The notes: generated by a model not told the origin, from the letters alone. Positions 1-8,129 are shown, counted from the stretch's first letter. The stretch is DNA of 43,664 bases from Prevotella sp. (GCA_017548275.1 JAFZAH010000015.1:1-43664), one strand, 5' to 3'. Translations and numbers: made by a program.

Positions 1-462
1 TGGTTCGTTAAGGCTAAAGGACATACCAATGGCAACAGCCTCGTGATTGCTGAGTGCGATGGACTCTACTATATGTTCCAAGCCGACATCACATACGTGG
101 ACGAAGCCTTGCATGAGAATAAACTGTCGGTGGTTTATGACGACCAGCCCGCAGCCCGTGAGACGCTGGACCGAGTGCGCGAATTCGTCCGTAACAACCC
201 CACCGTCTATATGGGCACCCACACCCCGCAGGGCTACGAGAATCTGGAAGCCAAAAGGGTGATAGACCTCGACAATCCCGTTCCGACGGTCTTTGCTGAG
301 GTGGATTTCTCCCAGCAGGAAGCCAGCGGCAAGTATGTCTGTTCCATCTGTGGTTACGTCTATGACCCGGAAGAGCACGACGGCGTGGCCTTCGAAGACC
401 TGCCCGACGACTGGCGCTGTCCCCGTTGCAAACAGCCCAAGGAGAAATTTAACAAGGCATAA
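1..462 (+). CDS. Metallo-beta-lactamase-fold hydrolase with C-terminal rubredoxin domain (5' end outside window)
   Basis: The reading frame is open from base 1, so the gene begins before the window and only the last ~153 codons are seen. The first part contains GHTNGNS, which fits a late metal-binding motif of the metallo-beta-lactamase fold in the AHL-lactonase-like subgroup. The last ~45 residues are a rubredoxin: CSICGYVYD near the start and WRCPRC near the end give the four cysteines that bind one iron. Rubredoxin fused to this hydrolase fold suggests an electron-transfer or redox role rather than simple lactone hydrolysis, but that is inference. The stop codon overlaps the ATG of a decayed ZIP transporter gene (TAATG), so the two were once translationally coupled. 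Confidence 0.8.
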   Translation, partial: WFVKAKGHTNGNSLVIAECDGLYYMFQADITYVDEALHENKLSVVYDDQPAARETLDRVREFVRNNPTVYMGTHTPQGYENLEAKRVIDLDNPVPTVFAEVDFSQQEASGKYVCSICGYVYDPEEHDGVAFEDLPDDWRCPRCKQPKEKFNKA

Positions 463-601
463 TGGCATTCGTTTACGGCCTACTTATCCCTCTTTTGGGA
501 ACCATGCTCGGAGCGGCATTCGTCTTTCTATGAAGGATGAGATGCCGCTTCGTCTTCAAAAGACCCTGCTCGGTTTTGCATCAGGCGTAATGGTGGCGGC
601 A
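462..601 (+). pseudogene. Remnant of a ZIP-family metal transporter, frameshifted and truncated
   Basis: An ATG overlapping the previous stop codon opens a frame reading [20 protein letters not shown], then a stop at 531-533. A second frame starting with the ATG at 530 continues with MKDEMPLRLQKTLLGFASG and VMVAA. Joined, these two pieces resemble the N-terminus of Bacteroidetes ZIP (zinc/iron permease) proteins, where the FVF-MKDEMP junction is continuous. One base appears to have been lost near 528-530. After about 601 the match stops and no transmembrane protein follows; full-length members are about 260 residues. It is therefore a frameshifted gene that has also lost most of its body. The identification rests on remembered family sequence, not a search. 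Confidence 0.6.
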
Positions 602-746
602 ACAGTGGCGACAATCAACGCTATTATGGTAAAAATGATAAGAGAAATTATCAGCATCTCTTCATTTCCTTATATTGTGGTAGTAAAAAAACGACCAATC
701 CCCAAACGACTAAACGACCAATCTCCCAAACGACCAAACGACTAAA
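602..746. other. Gap after the ZIP remnant: unidentified sequence, then period-8 repeat array
   Basis: Bases 602-687 do not continue the ZIP reading frame in recognisable form. One frame is rich in Gly, Asn, Lys and Tyr and could be the tail of another deleted gene. From about 688 to 744 there is a degenerate tandem of CGACCAAA and CGACTAAA words with a period near 8 bp. The same words occur on the opposite strand at 29056-29148. Confidence 0.5.
688..744. repeat. Degenerate octamer tandem array (AAACGACC/AAACGACT)
   Basis: Seven or so units of the type AAACGACC or AAACGACT, with some 7- to 9-base interruptions, fill the space up to the purN stop codon. It belongs to the window-wide set of 7-9 bp arrays and has the same word, reverse-complemented, as the array at 29056-29148. 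Confidence 0.75.
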
Positions 747-1316
747 TTATATCCCCTTCAGCACCTCCTCTATCACCTCGGGGAAATAGCGCATTTCGAG
801 GACATGCTCTTTGTCGGCGATGTCGTGGGGAGTGTCTTCTGGGGCGACGGGAGTGCGGTATTGCGCAATGATTTCACCGCCGTCGCAGACGTTGCTCACC
901 CAGTGTACGGTCATGCCCGTCTCGGTATCGCCAGCGTCCTTCACAGCCTCATGCACGTGCATGCCATACATGCCCTTGCCTCCATGCTTGGGCAGGAGAG
1001 CCGGATGGATGTTGATGATGCGTCGGTCGTAGGCCTGAATCATGTAGTCGGGCACCATGAGCAGGAATCCCGCCAGCACGATGAAATCGATGTCGTATTC
1101 GCGGAGCAGCGCGAGCATTTGTTCCTCGTCATTGAACTGTGCTTTGGTTTTCACTACCGCCGGCACATTCCATTTCTCGGCACGTTTCAGGGCATAGGCG
1201 TCGGAGCGGTTGCTCACGACCAGTGCCACACTCACGTCATCGCGCCCGGAAAAATGGCGGATGATATTCTCACAGTTCGTTCCGCTGCCGGAAACAAATA
1301 TCGCTATCTTTTTCAT
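747..1316 (-). CDS. purN: Phosphoribosylglycinamide formyltransferase 1
   Basis: PurN transfers a formyl group from 10-formyltetrahydrofolate to GAR in step 3 of purine biosynthesis, in the cytoplasm. The 189-residue length is typical. The N-terminal IFVSGSGTNCENII is the phosphate-binding loop that holds GAR. The INIHPALLPKHGGKGMYG segment carries the catalytic Asn and His and the folate loop, and CDGGEI supplies the catalytic Asp. The gene is last in a minus-strand series rplY-pth-S4 protein-purN and is probably cotranscribed with them. Only 52 bp separate it from the S4 gene, and that gap holds a period-9 repeat. A plus-strand open frame over the same bases is a shadow. Confidence 0.95.
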   Translation of the reverse strand: MKKIAIFVSGSGTNCENIIRHFSGRDDVSVALVVSNRSDAYALKRAEKWNVPAVVKTKAQFNDEEQMLALLREYDIDFIVLAGFLLMVPDYMIQAYDRRIINIHPALLPKHGGKGMYGMHVHEAVKDAGDTETGMTVHWVSNVCDGGEIIAQYRTPVAPEDTPHDIADKEHVLEMRYFPEVIEEVLKGI

Positions 1317-1344
1317 TATCTTGGTTTATGAGGTTTTGAGGAAT

Positions 1345-1371
1345 AAGGACGTTAAGGGCTTTAGGGTCTTA
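1345..1371. repeat. Short period-9 array between purN and the S4 gene
   Basis: Three consecutive nonamers of the form AAGGACGTT, AAGGGCTTT, AGGGTCTTA lie between purN and the S4-domain gene. They share the words seen in the period-9 arrays at 1880-1932 and 6297-6342. Confidence 0.55.
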
Positions 1372-1785
1372 GTCATCTAAATCGTCGAAGTCGTCGTCGA
1401 AACCGAACATGACGGGGTCGGTGAAGGCCTCCATCGATCGGCGGTCTTTCTTGGTGGGGCGTCCGGTGCCACGGGCGCGGTCCACGAATCCGCTGATGCG
1501 GCTCATCTCCAGAATCTCGTATTGTTTGGGGTCGGTCACATTCTCGTAAATCTCGGGCAGGAGTTTGGTACCCACGCGCTGCTCGATGCATTTGATGACA
1601 CGGAACGAGTAAGTCACGGGCGGTTTCCTCACATCCACCACCTCGCCCTCTTTGAGCATCCGTGAGGGTTTCACATTCATGCCACCGATGGTGACGCGCC
1701 CGTTTTTGCAGGCGTCGGCAGCGATGGTGCGGGTCTTGAAGATACGCGCCGCCCAAAGCCATTTGTCTATTCTCGCTTCTGTCAT
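1369..1785 (-). CDS. RNA-binding S4 domain protein, Hsp15 (HslR)-like
   Basis: This 138-residue cytoplasmic protein opens with RIDKWLWAARIFKTR and continues with CKNGRVTIGG and KPSRMLKEGEVV, which is the S4 RNA-binding fold of the Hsp15/HslR family. In E. coli, Hsp15 binds free 50S subunits carrying nascent chains after heat shock; whether this protein does the same is inferred. The S4 domain occupies about residues 1-65. A basic stretch (GTGRPTKKDRR, around residue 110) and an acidic tail rich in Asp and Phe follow. It lies between pth and purN on the same strand, next to two other translation genes, which supports a ribosome-linked role. Confidence 0.88.
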   Translation of the reverse strand: MTEARIDKWLWAARIFKTRTIAADACKNGRVTIGGMNVKPSRMLKEGEVVDVRKPPVTYSFRVIKCIEQRVGTKLLPEIYENVTDPKQYEILEMSRISGFVDRARGTGRPTKKDRRSMEAFTDPVMFGFDDDFDDLDD

Positions 1786-1810
1786 GTGTATTAATGCCTC
1801 CTTTCCATCC

Positions 1811-1824
1811 CTCCCCGAGGGGAG
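1811..1824. other. GC-rich perfect palindrome
   Basis: CTCCCCGAGGGGAG is a perfect 14-base palindrome in the 79-bp gap between pth and the S4 gene. There is no T-tract directly after it on either strand, so it is not a convincing terminator. Similar CTCCCC...GGGGAG hairpins occur at 13717-13752, 17480-17512, 17577-17604 and 28328-28351. Confidence 0.5.
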
Positions 1825-1864
1825 CGCGTGATGGCTTCACTGATGGGGATTTTTTGGGGTGATG

Positions 1865-2527
1865 TTATGGGGTTGTAAGGTCCTTAGTATCTTTAGAGTC
1901 CTTAAGGTCTTTAGGGTCTTTAAGGTCGCTCGGGGTATTCTGATTTCCTGGTTTTGCGGGGGCTTTACGCTTGTTGAATTGGTTCATGGTGATGTTGACC
2001 CCTGCGAGCACGAAACTGCGTATGATGTCTTGTGCGGTGTCGAAGGCAGGTTGCATGACGGACATTTCGTCGGCAGTGAAGTCGCCCAGCACATAATCCA
2101 CCTGTCCGCCCATGGGGTAATCGTTTCCGATACCCACGCGCAGGCGCGCGTACTTTTGACCGATGAGTTGCTGGATATGTCCCAGCCCGTTGTGCGTGCC
2201 GGCTGAGCCTTGGCCTTTCAGCCTGAGCGTGCCCAGAGGCAGCGACAGGTCATCGACGATGACCAACAGTCGGCACTCGTCGATATTCTCTTTGTTGAGC
2301 CAATAGCGCACGGCGTTGCCGCTAAGGTTCATGTAGGTGGTCGGTTTCAGGAGGAACAGTTTGCGTCCTCTGACAGACGTTTCAGCCACATAACCATAGC
2401 GTTTGTCTTCGAAAACAATATTGGACGCCTTCGCAAAAGCGTCCAATATCATAAATCCTGTATTGTGGCGGGTGTTGGCGTATTCCGCGCCGGGATTGCC
2501 CAGACCCACAATCAAATACTTGTCCAT
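1865..2527 (-). CDS. pth: Peptidyl-tRNA hydrolase with repeat-derived C-terminal tail
   Basis: Pth cleaves the ester bond of peptidyl-tRNAs released by stalled or aborted translation. The conserved elements are visible: [18 protein letters not shown] holds the structural Asn and catalytic His, [10 protein letters not shown] is substrate binding, and VDDLSLPLG carries the Asp that activates the His. GSAGTHNGL is the last family motif. Usual length is about 190 residues. Here the enzyme proper ends near residue 190-195 and is followed by a tail made of repeated [18 protein letters not shown] units. That tail is encoded by a period-9 DNA repeat. The gene is 9 bp downstream of rplY on the same strand. 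Confidence 0.95.
   Translation of the reverse strand: MDKYLIVGLGNPGAEYANTRHNTGFMILDAFAKASNIVFEDKRYGYVAETSVRGRKLFLLKPTTYMNLSGNAVRYWLNKENIDECRLLVIVDDLSLPLGTLRLKGQGSAGTHNGLGHIQQLIGQKYARLRVGIGNDYPMGGQVDYVLGDFTADEMSVMQPAFDTAQDIIRSFVLAGVNITMNQFNKRKAPAKPGNQNTPSDLKDPKDLKDSKDTKDLTTP
1880..1932. repeat. Period-9 array inside the 3' end of pth
   Basis: Units such as AGTATCTTT, AGAGTCCTT, AAGGTCTTT, AGGGTCTTT and AAGGTCGCT follow each other in register every 9 bases. Because 9 is a multiple of 3, the array stays in frame and is translated from the minus strand as a lysine/aspartate-rich tail of Pth. Confidence 0.75.
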
Positions 2528-2536
2528 GCTTCAGAA

Positions 2537-3151
2537 TTATTCTGCTGCAGCCTCTTCCTCCTCGGTGTTGGCGCTTGCCAAAGAAGCGGCACGTGTCATC
2601 TTGATGGAGCAAACGATGACCTCTTTCGGAGTGGCAATCTCGAGGCCCTCGAAACTCAGGTCGCCCACCTTGATGCTCTTGCCGATGCGCAGGTCGGTAA
2701 CGTCCACGTCGAGATGCTCGGGAATTCTCTGGAAGGGAGCAGTGACATTGATTTTGCGGATAGAGAGGTTCATACGACCACCGTCGCGCACACCCTGAGC
2801 CAGACCGGTCAGACGTACGGGGATACCGATGGTGATAGGTTTCTCCTCATGAATCTCATAGAAATCGACATGCAGCACAGCGTCGGTCACGGGGTGGAAC
2901 TGCAACTCTTTCAGTACTGCGGTGTGATGCTCACCGTCGATGTTGAGGTTGATGACATAGATGTGGGGTGTGAACACGACCTTTCTCAGATCAGATGCCA
3001 GGATAGCGAAGGCGTGAGCCTCGGGCTGTCCGTTTTCACTTTTTTTCTCACCATAGAGGTTGCAAGGCACATAACCTTGTTTGCGAAGTTCCTTGGTGGC
3101 TTTTTTCCCAACCTCAGTACGGGCTTTACCGTTTAATGCAAATTCTTTCAT
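2537..3151 (-). CDS. rplY: 50S ribosomal protein L25 (CTC-type, long form)
   Basis: L25 binds 5S rRNA in the large ribosomal subunit. The 204-residue length fits the long CTC form, with an N-terminal 5S-binding domain of about 95 residues and a C-terminal beta domain. The motif RTEVGKKATKELRKQGYVPC near the start is the standard L25 opening, in which basic residues contact the RNA. VDFYEI and PVRLTGLAQGVRDGG follow in the second domain, and the tail is acidic. A strong minus-strand Bacteroidetes promoter lies 75 bp upstream. The gene leads the rplY-pth-S4-purN series; rplY next to pth is a widely conserved pairing. Confidence 0.95.
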   Translation of the reverse strand: MKEFALNGKARTEVGKKATKELRKQGYVPCNLYGEKKSENGQPEAHAFAILASDLRKVVFTPHIYVINLNIDGEHHTAVLKELQFHPVTDAVLHVDFYEIHEEKPITIGIPVRLTGLAQGVRDGGRMNLSIRKINVTAPFQRIPEHLDVDVTDLRIGKSIKVGDLSFEGLEIATPKEVIVCSIKMTRAASLASANTEEEEAAAE

Positions 3152-3226
3152 TTTTTTGTGTTACTCTAAATTAAGTTGTTATTACTTGCTTAATTCGCCA
3201 TCACACGATGCGTCAAAAAAGCTGTG

Positions 3227-3258
3227 CAAAGGTACTCCTTTTTTACGAAACAAACAAA
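3227..3258 (-). promoter_or_regulatory. Bacteroidetes-type promoter for rplY operon
   Basis: Read on the minus strand, TACCTTTG (3227-3234) matches the TAnnTTTG -7 box exactly, and TTTG (3255-3258) lies 20 bp upstream as the -33 box. Confidence 0.75.
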
Positions 3259-3295
3259 GAATCTCCAAAAAAACGCAGAAAATAGTATCTTTTTC

Positions 3296-3326
3296 TTGGT
3301 TGTTACGAGTAAATATGCTATTTTTG
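3296..3326 (+). promoter_or_regulatory. Bacteroidetes-type promoter for nusB operon
   Basis: TATTTTTG at 3319-3326 fits the -7 consensus TAnnTTTG, with TTGG at 3296-3299 as a weaker -33 box 19 bp upstream. It is 47 bp ahead of nusB and diverges from the rplY promoter. Confidence 0.65.
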
Positions 3327-3373
3327 CAAAATAAATTATGAAAGAAACACACCTTTAAACAATACATTCCAAG

Positions 3374-4306
3374 ATGATCAATAGGGAATTGATAAGAATA
3401 AAGATAGTTCAGTTAACCTACGCTTACTATCAGAACGGTAATCACAACATGAATAACGCCGAGAAGGAACTGATGTTCAGCCTCTCGAAATCATATGATT
3501 TGTATAATTACCTTCTTCTGCTCATTGTGGCCATCAATAAAGAGATGCGACATCGCGTGGAGGTATATACAACAAGAGCCAAGCGTGAGGGTACACCGGT
3601 GCCGTCGGAGAAATTTGTCAACAACCGATTCGCGTTGCAGTTGGAGAACAATGCCATGCTGCTCGACTACGTGGACGAGAAGAAACTCTCTTGGAATGAC
3701 GATATTGAAATGGTGCGCCGGTTGTGCAACACCATCGAGCAGAGCCAGATGTATCAGGAATACATGGCTTCTGAAGAGGACAATTATGAGGCCGACCGTG
3801 AGTTGTGGCGGAAAATCTACAAGACGCTGATATCCGACAACGAAGACCTTGACGCCTTGCTCGAAGAGAAGAGCCTGTACTGGAACGATGACAAAGAGGT
3901 GGTCGATACCTTCGTGCTCAAGACCATCAAGCGCTTTGAGGAGAAATCGTCGGCCAAACAGCCCCTGCTGCCGGAATTCAAAGACGAGGAAGACAAGATA
4001 TTCGCCCAGAAACTGTTCCGCGCGGCCATACTCAACGCCGACGAGTATCAGCACTATATGAGCGAGATGTCGCGCAACTGGGATTTCTCGCGCCTGGCAT
4101 ACATGGACATTGTCATCATGCAGATAGCCATCGCCGAGATGCTCACCTTCCCCGGTATTCCCGTGAGTGTCACCATCAACGAGTATGTCGATTTGGCGAA
4201 ACTGTACAGCACGCCCAAGAGCGGCGGTTACATCAATGGTATGCTCGACGCCATCGCCCGCTATCTGGTGGATACAGGCAGGATGATGAAAGAGATGAAA
4301 AAGTAA
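3374..4306 (+). CDS. nusB: Transcription antitermination factor NusB, long Bacteroidetes form
   Basis: NusB with NusE (S10) binds boxA RNA and supports antitermination of rRNA transcription. Bacterial NusB is usually about 140 residues; this one is 310, typical of Bacteroidetes, with a long helical N-terminal region ahead of the canonical domain. The C-terminal part holds the recognisable NusB end: MDIVIMQIAIAEML, PGIPVSVTINEYVDLAKLYS and GYINGMLDAIAR. The start MINRELIRIKIVQLTYAYYQ is the conserved RNA-binding first helix. It is the first gene of a plus-strand series nusB-yajC-ybbR-coaE-DUF5606, an arrangement often conserved in Bacteroidales, and has its own promoter. Confidence 0.93.
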   Translation: MINRELIRIKIVQLTYAYYQNGNHNMNNAEKELMFSLSKSYDLYNYLLLLIVAINKEMRHRVEVYTTRAKREGTPVPSEKFVNNRFALQLENNAMLLDYVDEKKLSWNDDIEMVRRLCNTIEQSQMYQEYMASEEDNYEADRELWRKIYKTLISDNEDLDALLEEKSLYWNDDKEVVDTFVLKTIKRFEEKSSAKQPLLPEFKDEEDKIFAQKLFRAAILNADEYQHYMSEMSRNWDFSRLAYMDIVIMQIAIAEMLTFPGIPVSVTINEYVDLAKLYSTPKSGGYINGMLDAIARYLVDTGRMMKEMKK

Positions 4307-4401
4307 AACAGTTCGATCGTTTCGTTTTAGGGGTTTGACTCCCGTCATAATGCTGTTTTTGACTACAGAATAATCAATTCAATCATTAAAATATTAAAAG
4401 T

Positions 4402-4740
4402 ATGTACACACATTTATTGTTAGCCGCTGAGGGTGAAGCAGCCGCCCCGCAGGGTGGCGGTATGGGATTCCTTATCATGATGGTCGCCATCTTTGCCATC
4501 ATGTGGTTGTTTATGATTCGTCCGCAGCAGAAAAAGCAGAAACAAATCAGAGAGTTCCAAAATGCGCTGAAAGAAGGCGCAAGCGTGGTGACTGGCGGCG
4601 GAATCTATGGCACTGTGAAGCGCATTGACAATGAAAGAAACAAGATTGAGGTGGAGATAGCCAAAGGCGTGGTCATCGAAGTGGACCGCTCGTTTGTCTA
4701 TGCTGATGTTAACGCCACTCAAGTGCAAGGCGCAAAATAA
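4402..4740 (+). CDS. yajC: Preprotein translocase subunit YajC
   Basis: YajC is a small single-span inner-membrane partner of SecDF that assists the SecYEG translocon. This 112-residue protein has a glycine-rich N-terminus, one hydrophobic helix (GFLIMMVAIFAIMWLFMIRP, about residues 22-42), then the family signature of RPQQKKQKQ followed by a small beta domain with GASVVTGGGIYGTV. The tail is basic-acidic mixed, as usual. It starts 95 bp after nusB and ends only 5 bp before the YbbR-domain gene, indicating cotranscription. Confidence 0.93.
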   Translation: MYTHLLLAAEGEAAAPQGGGMGFLIMMVAIFAIMWLFMIRPQQKKQKQIREFQNALKEGASVVTGGGIYGTVKRIDNERNKIEVEIAKGVVIEVDRSFVYADVNATQVQGAK

Positions 4741-4745
4741 TCCCG

Positions 4746-5726
4746 ATGGACGAGCCGAAACGCGGTATATTTCAAACAATCAGGGACTTCTTATTCCGTT
4801 TGCTGAATAAGGAGTTTCTGATTTTTTTGTTCTTTTTGGCCCTCAGTGGTGTCTTCTGGCTCGCCATGACACTCAATGAGACCATGGAGAAGGAGATTTC
4901 CATACCGCTGGTGGTGACCAATGTGCCCAAAGACGTGATGATCACGTCGAACATCAACGACACCCTGAGGGTGACTGTCCGCGACAAGGGATATACCATC
5001 GGTTCATACGTTTACGGGAACAGCATCCAACCCGTAAAGGTCAATTTCGCCAATTATGCCCGCTCAGGAGGGCACGGCGTGGTGACCACGGCCGATCTGC
5101 TCAAACTGGTGAGAAGCCAGTTGGGCAAATCTACGTCAGTCGTGTCCATCAAACCCGAGAAGTTGGATATCTATTACAATTACGGCAACAAAGAAACCCG
5201 CCCTGTCGTGTTGAACGGGAGAATCACCGCTGGAGGCAACTATTTCATATCTGAGCAGAAGGTGTCGCCCGAGCAGGTGACCGTCTATGCCTCTGACGAG
5301 GTGTTGAAAAACATCAAGTCGGTGATGACCGCGCCCGTGAACGATTTGCGAAATCTGACCCAAGACCCGGAGAAACGCGTCGTCAAACTGGAACCGGTAG
5401 CGGGTGCGAAGTTCGACCCTGGTGAGGTGACGCTCGAGGTGAAGGTCGATGTGTACCAGAACGACTCTATCGATGTGCCCGTCACGGTGGTGAACGCGCC
5501 CGAGGGACGGTCGATTGTCGTCGTGCCCTCGGTGGTCAAGGTACATTACGTACGTCCCAGCAAGGCCAAGGCCAAGTTCAGGGCCTCGGACTTCAGGGTC
5601 GAGGCCGACTATGGCGAGATGGGCACACCCAGCAGCAAATGCCGGTTGACAGTGAAAGCCGTCAATCCCGCCGTCAAGTCGCCTAAATTGGAAGTGGAGG
5701 AAGTGAATTGCATCATCAAACAATGA
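4746..5726 (+). CDS. YbbR-domain (CdaR-like) membrane-anchored protein
   Basis: A 326-residue protein with a short cytoplasmic N-terminus, one transmembrane helix around residues 25-43 (LIFLFFLALSGVFWLAMTLN) and an extracytoplasmic part built of YbbR-like beta repeats. Such repeats occur in CdaR, which regulates diadenylate cyclase CdaA in Firmicutes. Whether it controls c-di-AMP synthesis here cannot be told, as no cdaA is in view. Phrases such as IPLVVTNVPKDV, VTVYASDEVLKNIKSV and DVPVTVVNAPEG mark successive repeats. The stop overlaps the coaE start (ATGA), so the two genes are translationally coupled. Confidence 0.85.
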   Translation: MDEPKRGIFQTIRDFLFRLLNKEFLIFLFFLALSGVFWLAMTLNETMEKEISIPLVVTNVPKDVMITSNINDTLRVTVRDKGYTIGSYVYGNSIQPVKVNFANYARSGGHGVVTTADLLKLVRSQLGKSTSVVSIKPEKLDIYYNYGNKETRPVVLNGRITAGGNYFISEQKVSPEQVTVYASDEVLKNIKSVMTAPVNDLRNLTQDPEKRVVKLEPVAGAKFDPGEVTLEVKVDVYQNDSIDVPVTVVNAPEGRSIVVVPSVVKVHYVRPSKAKAKFRASDFRVEADYGEMGTPSSKCRLTVKAVNPAVKSPKLEVEEVNCIIKQ

Positions 5727-6346
5727 GCGACGGCAAACCACTTAAAATCGCCATCACGGGAGGCATAGGCAGCGGGAAATCGTATGTCTGCGACCGTCTG
5801 AAGGCACAAGGCATCGACATCTACGATTGTGATGCTGCCGCCAAACGCCTGATGCGCTCTTCGGCTGTGCTCAAACGCCGTTTGCGCGAGACCGTGGGCG
5901 ATGATGTGTATATCAACGGCCGGCTCAACAAAGCGCGTATGGCGCAATATCTGTTGGCCTCTGACGAGAACGCGCGCCGCATAGACGGTATCGTGCATCC
6001 CGCCGTGGCACAGGATTTCATCCGTTCGGGTTATGACTGGATGGAATGTGCCATCCTCTTTGAGAGCGGGTTCGACCGTCTGGTCGATTTTATCGTTTGT
6101 GTGGATGCTCCCGATGATGTGAGAATGCGGCGGGTGATGCTGCGCGATGGCATCACGGCCGAGAAAACCGCCGAATGGATGGGCCGCCAGTGGCCTTCTG
6201 ATGAGGTGCGCCGCCGCAGCCATTTCGTCATCGTCAACGACGGCACCGCAGACATTGACGGGCAAATCGCCACACTCCTCAAAACCCTGAGTCGCATCAA
6301 GGACTCTAATGACCTTAAAGTCCTTAACGACATTAACAACAAATAA
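5723..6346 (+). CDS. coaE: Dephospho-CoA kinase with repeat-derived C-terminal tail
   Basis: CoaE phosphorylates the 3'-hydroxyl of dephospho-CoA, the last step of coenzyme A synthesis. The P-loop ITGGIGSGKS is at residues ~10-19, followed by YDCDAAAKRLM (the DxD motif), IVHPAV and the LFESGFDRLVD segment. The start at 5723 (ATGAGC) is preferred over the upstream ATG at 5708: it leaves the P-loop at the usual distance and overlaps the ybbR stop by 4 bases. The last ~16 residues (RIKDSNDLKVLNDINNK) are encoded by a period-9 DNA array like the one at the end of pth and are not part of the kinase fold. Confidence 0.93.
   Translation: MSDGKPLKIAITGGIGSGKSYVCDRLKAQGIDIYDCDAAAKRLMRSSAVLKRRLRETVGDDVYINGRLNKARMAQYLLASDENARRIDGIVHPAVAQDFIRSGYDWMECAILFESGFDRLVDFIVCVDAPDDVRMRRVMLRDGITAEKTAEWMGRQWPSDEVRRRSHFVIVNDGTADIDGQIATLLKTLSRIKDSNDLKVLNDINNK
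6297..6342. repeat. Period-9 array inside the 3' end of coaE
   Basis: Units ATCAAGGAC, TCTAATGAC, CTTAAAGTC, CTTAACGAC, ATTAACAAC follow every 9 bases across the last codons of coaE up to its stop. The word ACCTTAAAGTCCTTAA is the reverse complement style of the pth-associated array. Confidence 0.65.
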
Positions 6347-6360
6347 TATTTACATTCAAA

Positions 6361-6813
6361 ATGCAAAAAACCATTCTTTCAATAGCCGGCAAACCGGGGC
6401 TTTATCAACTGGTTTCAAGAGGTAAGAACAATCTGATAGTCGAGGCGCTTGACGAAACCCGCAAGCGCATGCCCGCCTTCGCCAGCGACCGCGTCACATC
6501 ATTGGCCGACATCGCCATGTACACCGACGCCGAGGACGTGCCCCTGATGACTATCCTCGCCGCCATGCGCGACAAAGAAGAGGGCAAGGTCTGTTCGCTC
6601 AACTTCAAGAAATGCTCTTCGAAGGAACTGCGCGACTATTTTTCGACCATTCTGCCCGACTTCGACCGCGAGCGCGTGCACGACAGCGATATCCGTAAAC
6701 TCTTTACTTGGTACAACATCCTCATCAACAACGGCATCACCGATTTTGAGGAGGAGATGCAACCTACTGAAGGCGACAATATCGACGATAGACAAGAGAA
6801 GACGGAGGAGTAA
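6361..6813 (+). CDS. DUF5606 domain-containing protein
   Basis: A 150-residue soluble protein of the DUF5606 family, found in Bacteroidetes and usually located near coaE. It has no known function. Visible conserved pieces are ILSIAGKPGLYQLVSRGKNN at the start, SVTSLADIAMYT-like text (VTSLADIAMYTDAEDVPL) in the middle and WYNILINNGITDFE near the end. The N-terminal 40 residues look like a small beta-barrel, and the rest appears helical. It sits 14 bp after coaE and 3 bp before pepT, so it is almost certainly in the same operon. Its tail is acidic and low-complexity. Confidence 0.85.
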   Translation: MQKTILSIAGKPGLYQLVSRGKNNLIVEALDETRKRMPAFASDRVTSLADIAMYTDAEDVPLMTILAAMRDKEEGKVCSLNFKKCSSKELRDYFSTILPDFDRERVHDSDIRKLFTWYNILINNGITDFEEEMQPTEGDNIDDRQEKTEE

Positions 6814-6816
6814 GCC

Positions 6817-8040
6817 ATGAATCTGACCGAACGGTTTATCAAATACACGCAGTTTGACACGCAGTCGAGCGAGGAGAGCCAGTCCGTGCCCTCCACCTCG
6901 AAGCAACTCATCTTTGCCGAGTATCTGAAAAAAGAACTCGAAGACGAGGGTTTCGACGACGTGGAGATGGACGACAAAGGCTATATCTATGCCACGCTGA
7001 AGGCCAACACCAAGAAAGAGGTGCCTGTCATCGGGTTTATCTCGCATTATGACACCAGTCCCGACTGCAGCGGCGCTGGCATCAAAGCCAGAATTGTCAA
7101 CAACTACGACGGCGAGGACATCCTGCTGTCGGAGGGCATCGTGTCGTCGCCGAAGAAATTCCCCGAACTGCTCCAGCATGTGGGCGAAGACCTCATCGTC
7201 ACTGACGGCACCACGCTGCTCGGCGCAGACGATAAAGCGGGCATTGCCGAGATTATCCAGGCCATGTGCTATCTGCGCGACCACGACGACATCAAGCATG
7301 GCGACATCCGCGTGGCGTTCAACCCTGACGAGGAGATTGGCATGGGCGCACATCATTTCGATGTGGAGAAATTCGGTTGCGAATGGGCCTACACCATCGA
7401 CGGCGGCGACGAGGGCGAACTGGAGTTTGAGAACTTCAACGCCGCGTCGGCCAAAGTGCGCATCAAGGGCGTGAGCGTCCATCCCGGATACGCCAAAGGC
7501 AAGATGGTGAACGCCAACCGCGTGGCGGCTGAGTTTGCTGCCCTGTTGCCCGCAGAGGAGACACCCGAGAATACCGAAGGTTATCAGGGATTCTATCATC
7601 TGCTCGGCATCAACTCGAATATCGAGAACGCCACGATGTCATATATCATCCGTGATCACGACCGTGAGCGTTTCGAAGAGCGCAAGGCATTCATCACCCA
7701 GTGCGCTGACGTAATCAATGAGCGTTTCGGCGAGGGCACCTGCACCATCGAGGTCAATGACCAGTATTACAACATGAAGGAGAAGATAGACCCCAACATG
7801 CATGTCATCGACTTGGTGTTGCACGCCATGCAGCAGTGCGGTGTGGCTCCGCAGGTGAAACCCATCCGTGGCGGAACCGACGGCGCGCAGTTGTCTTTCA
7901 AGGGACTGCCCTGTCCGAATATCTTCGCCGGCGGTGTCAATTTCCACGGCCCGTTTGAGTTCGTGTCCGTCCAGGTGATGGAAAAAGCCATGCGCGTCAT
8001 CGTGAAAATCTGCGAGTTGACCGCCTCGTACAACGATTAA
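6817..8040 (+). CDS. pepT: Peptidase T (tripeptide aminopeptidase)
   Basis: PepT is a cytoplasmic dizinc M20-family aminopeptidase that releases N-terminal residues from tripeptides. All metal-site motifs are visible: ISHYDTSPD (His and Asp ligands), [10 protein letters not shown] (bridging Asp), [14 protein letters not shown] (catalytic Glu-Glu), [11 protein letters not shown] (Asp ligand) and [16 protein letters not shown] near the C-terminus (final His). The 407-residue length matches the family. It starts 3 bp after the DUF5606 gene. After its stop the gap to the next gene is filled with period-9 and period-7 repeats. Confidence 0.95.
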   Translation: MNLTERFIKYTQFDTQSSEESQSVPSTSKQLIFAEYLKKELEDEGFDDVEMDDKGYIYATLKANTKKEVPVIGFISHYDTSPDCSGAGIKARIVNNYDGEDILLSEGIVSSPKKFPELLQHVGEDLIVTDGTTLLGADDKAGIAEIIQAMCYLRDHDDIKHGDIRVAFNPDEEIGMGAHHFDVEKFGCEWAYTIDGGDEGELEFENFNAASAKVRIKGVSVHPGYAKGKMVNANRVAAEFAALLPAEETPENTEGYQGFYHLLGINSNIENATMSYIIRDHDRERFEERKAFITQCADVINERFGEGTCTIEVNDQYYNMKEKIDPNMHVIDLVLHAMQQCGVAPQVKPIRGGTDGAQLSFKGLPCPNIFAGGVNFHGPFEFVSVQVMEKAMRVIVKICELTASYND

Positions 8041-8042
8041 AA

Positions 8043-8125
8043 GCGGAGCCTATGGAGTCTATGATTCTATAGGCTCTATTGATATTGAACCATACAACCA
8101 ATACCACACTCCACATTCCACATTG
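8043..8125. repeat. Compound short tandem array (period 9 then period 7)
   Basis: From 8043 the units GAGCCTATG, GAGTCTATG, ATTCTATAG, GCTCTATTG follow with period 9. From about 8104 the period becomes 7 with CCACACT, CCACATT, CCACATT, ending 5 bases before the antiporter ATG. The CCACATT word is related to the GTGGAAT/ATTGAAC heptamers at 11736, 27345 and 38512. Confidence 0.65.
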
Positions 8126-8129
8126 ATAT

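Noticed and set aside
6499-7599. 366-codon open frame on the minus strand
   Set aside because: Covers the DUF5606 gene and pepT in reverse; both of those have conserved motifs.
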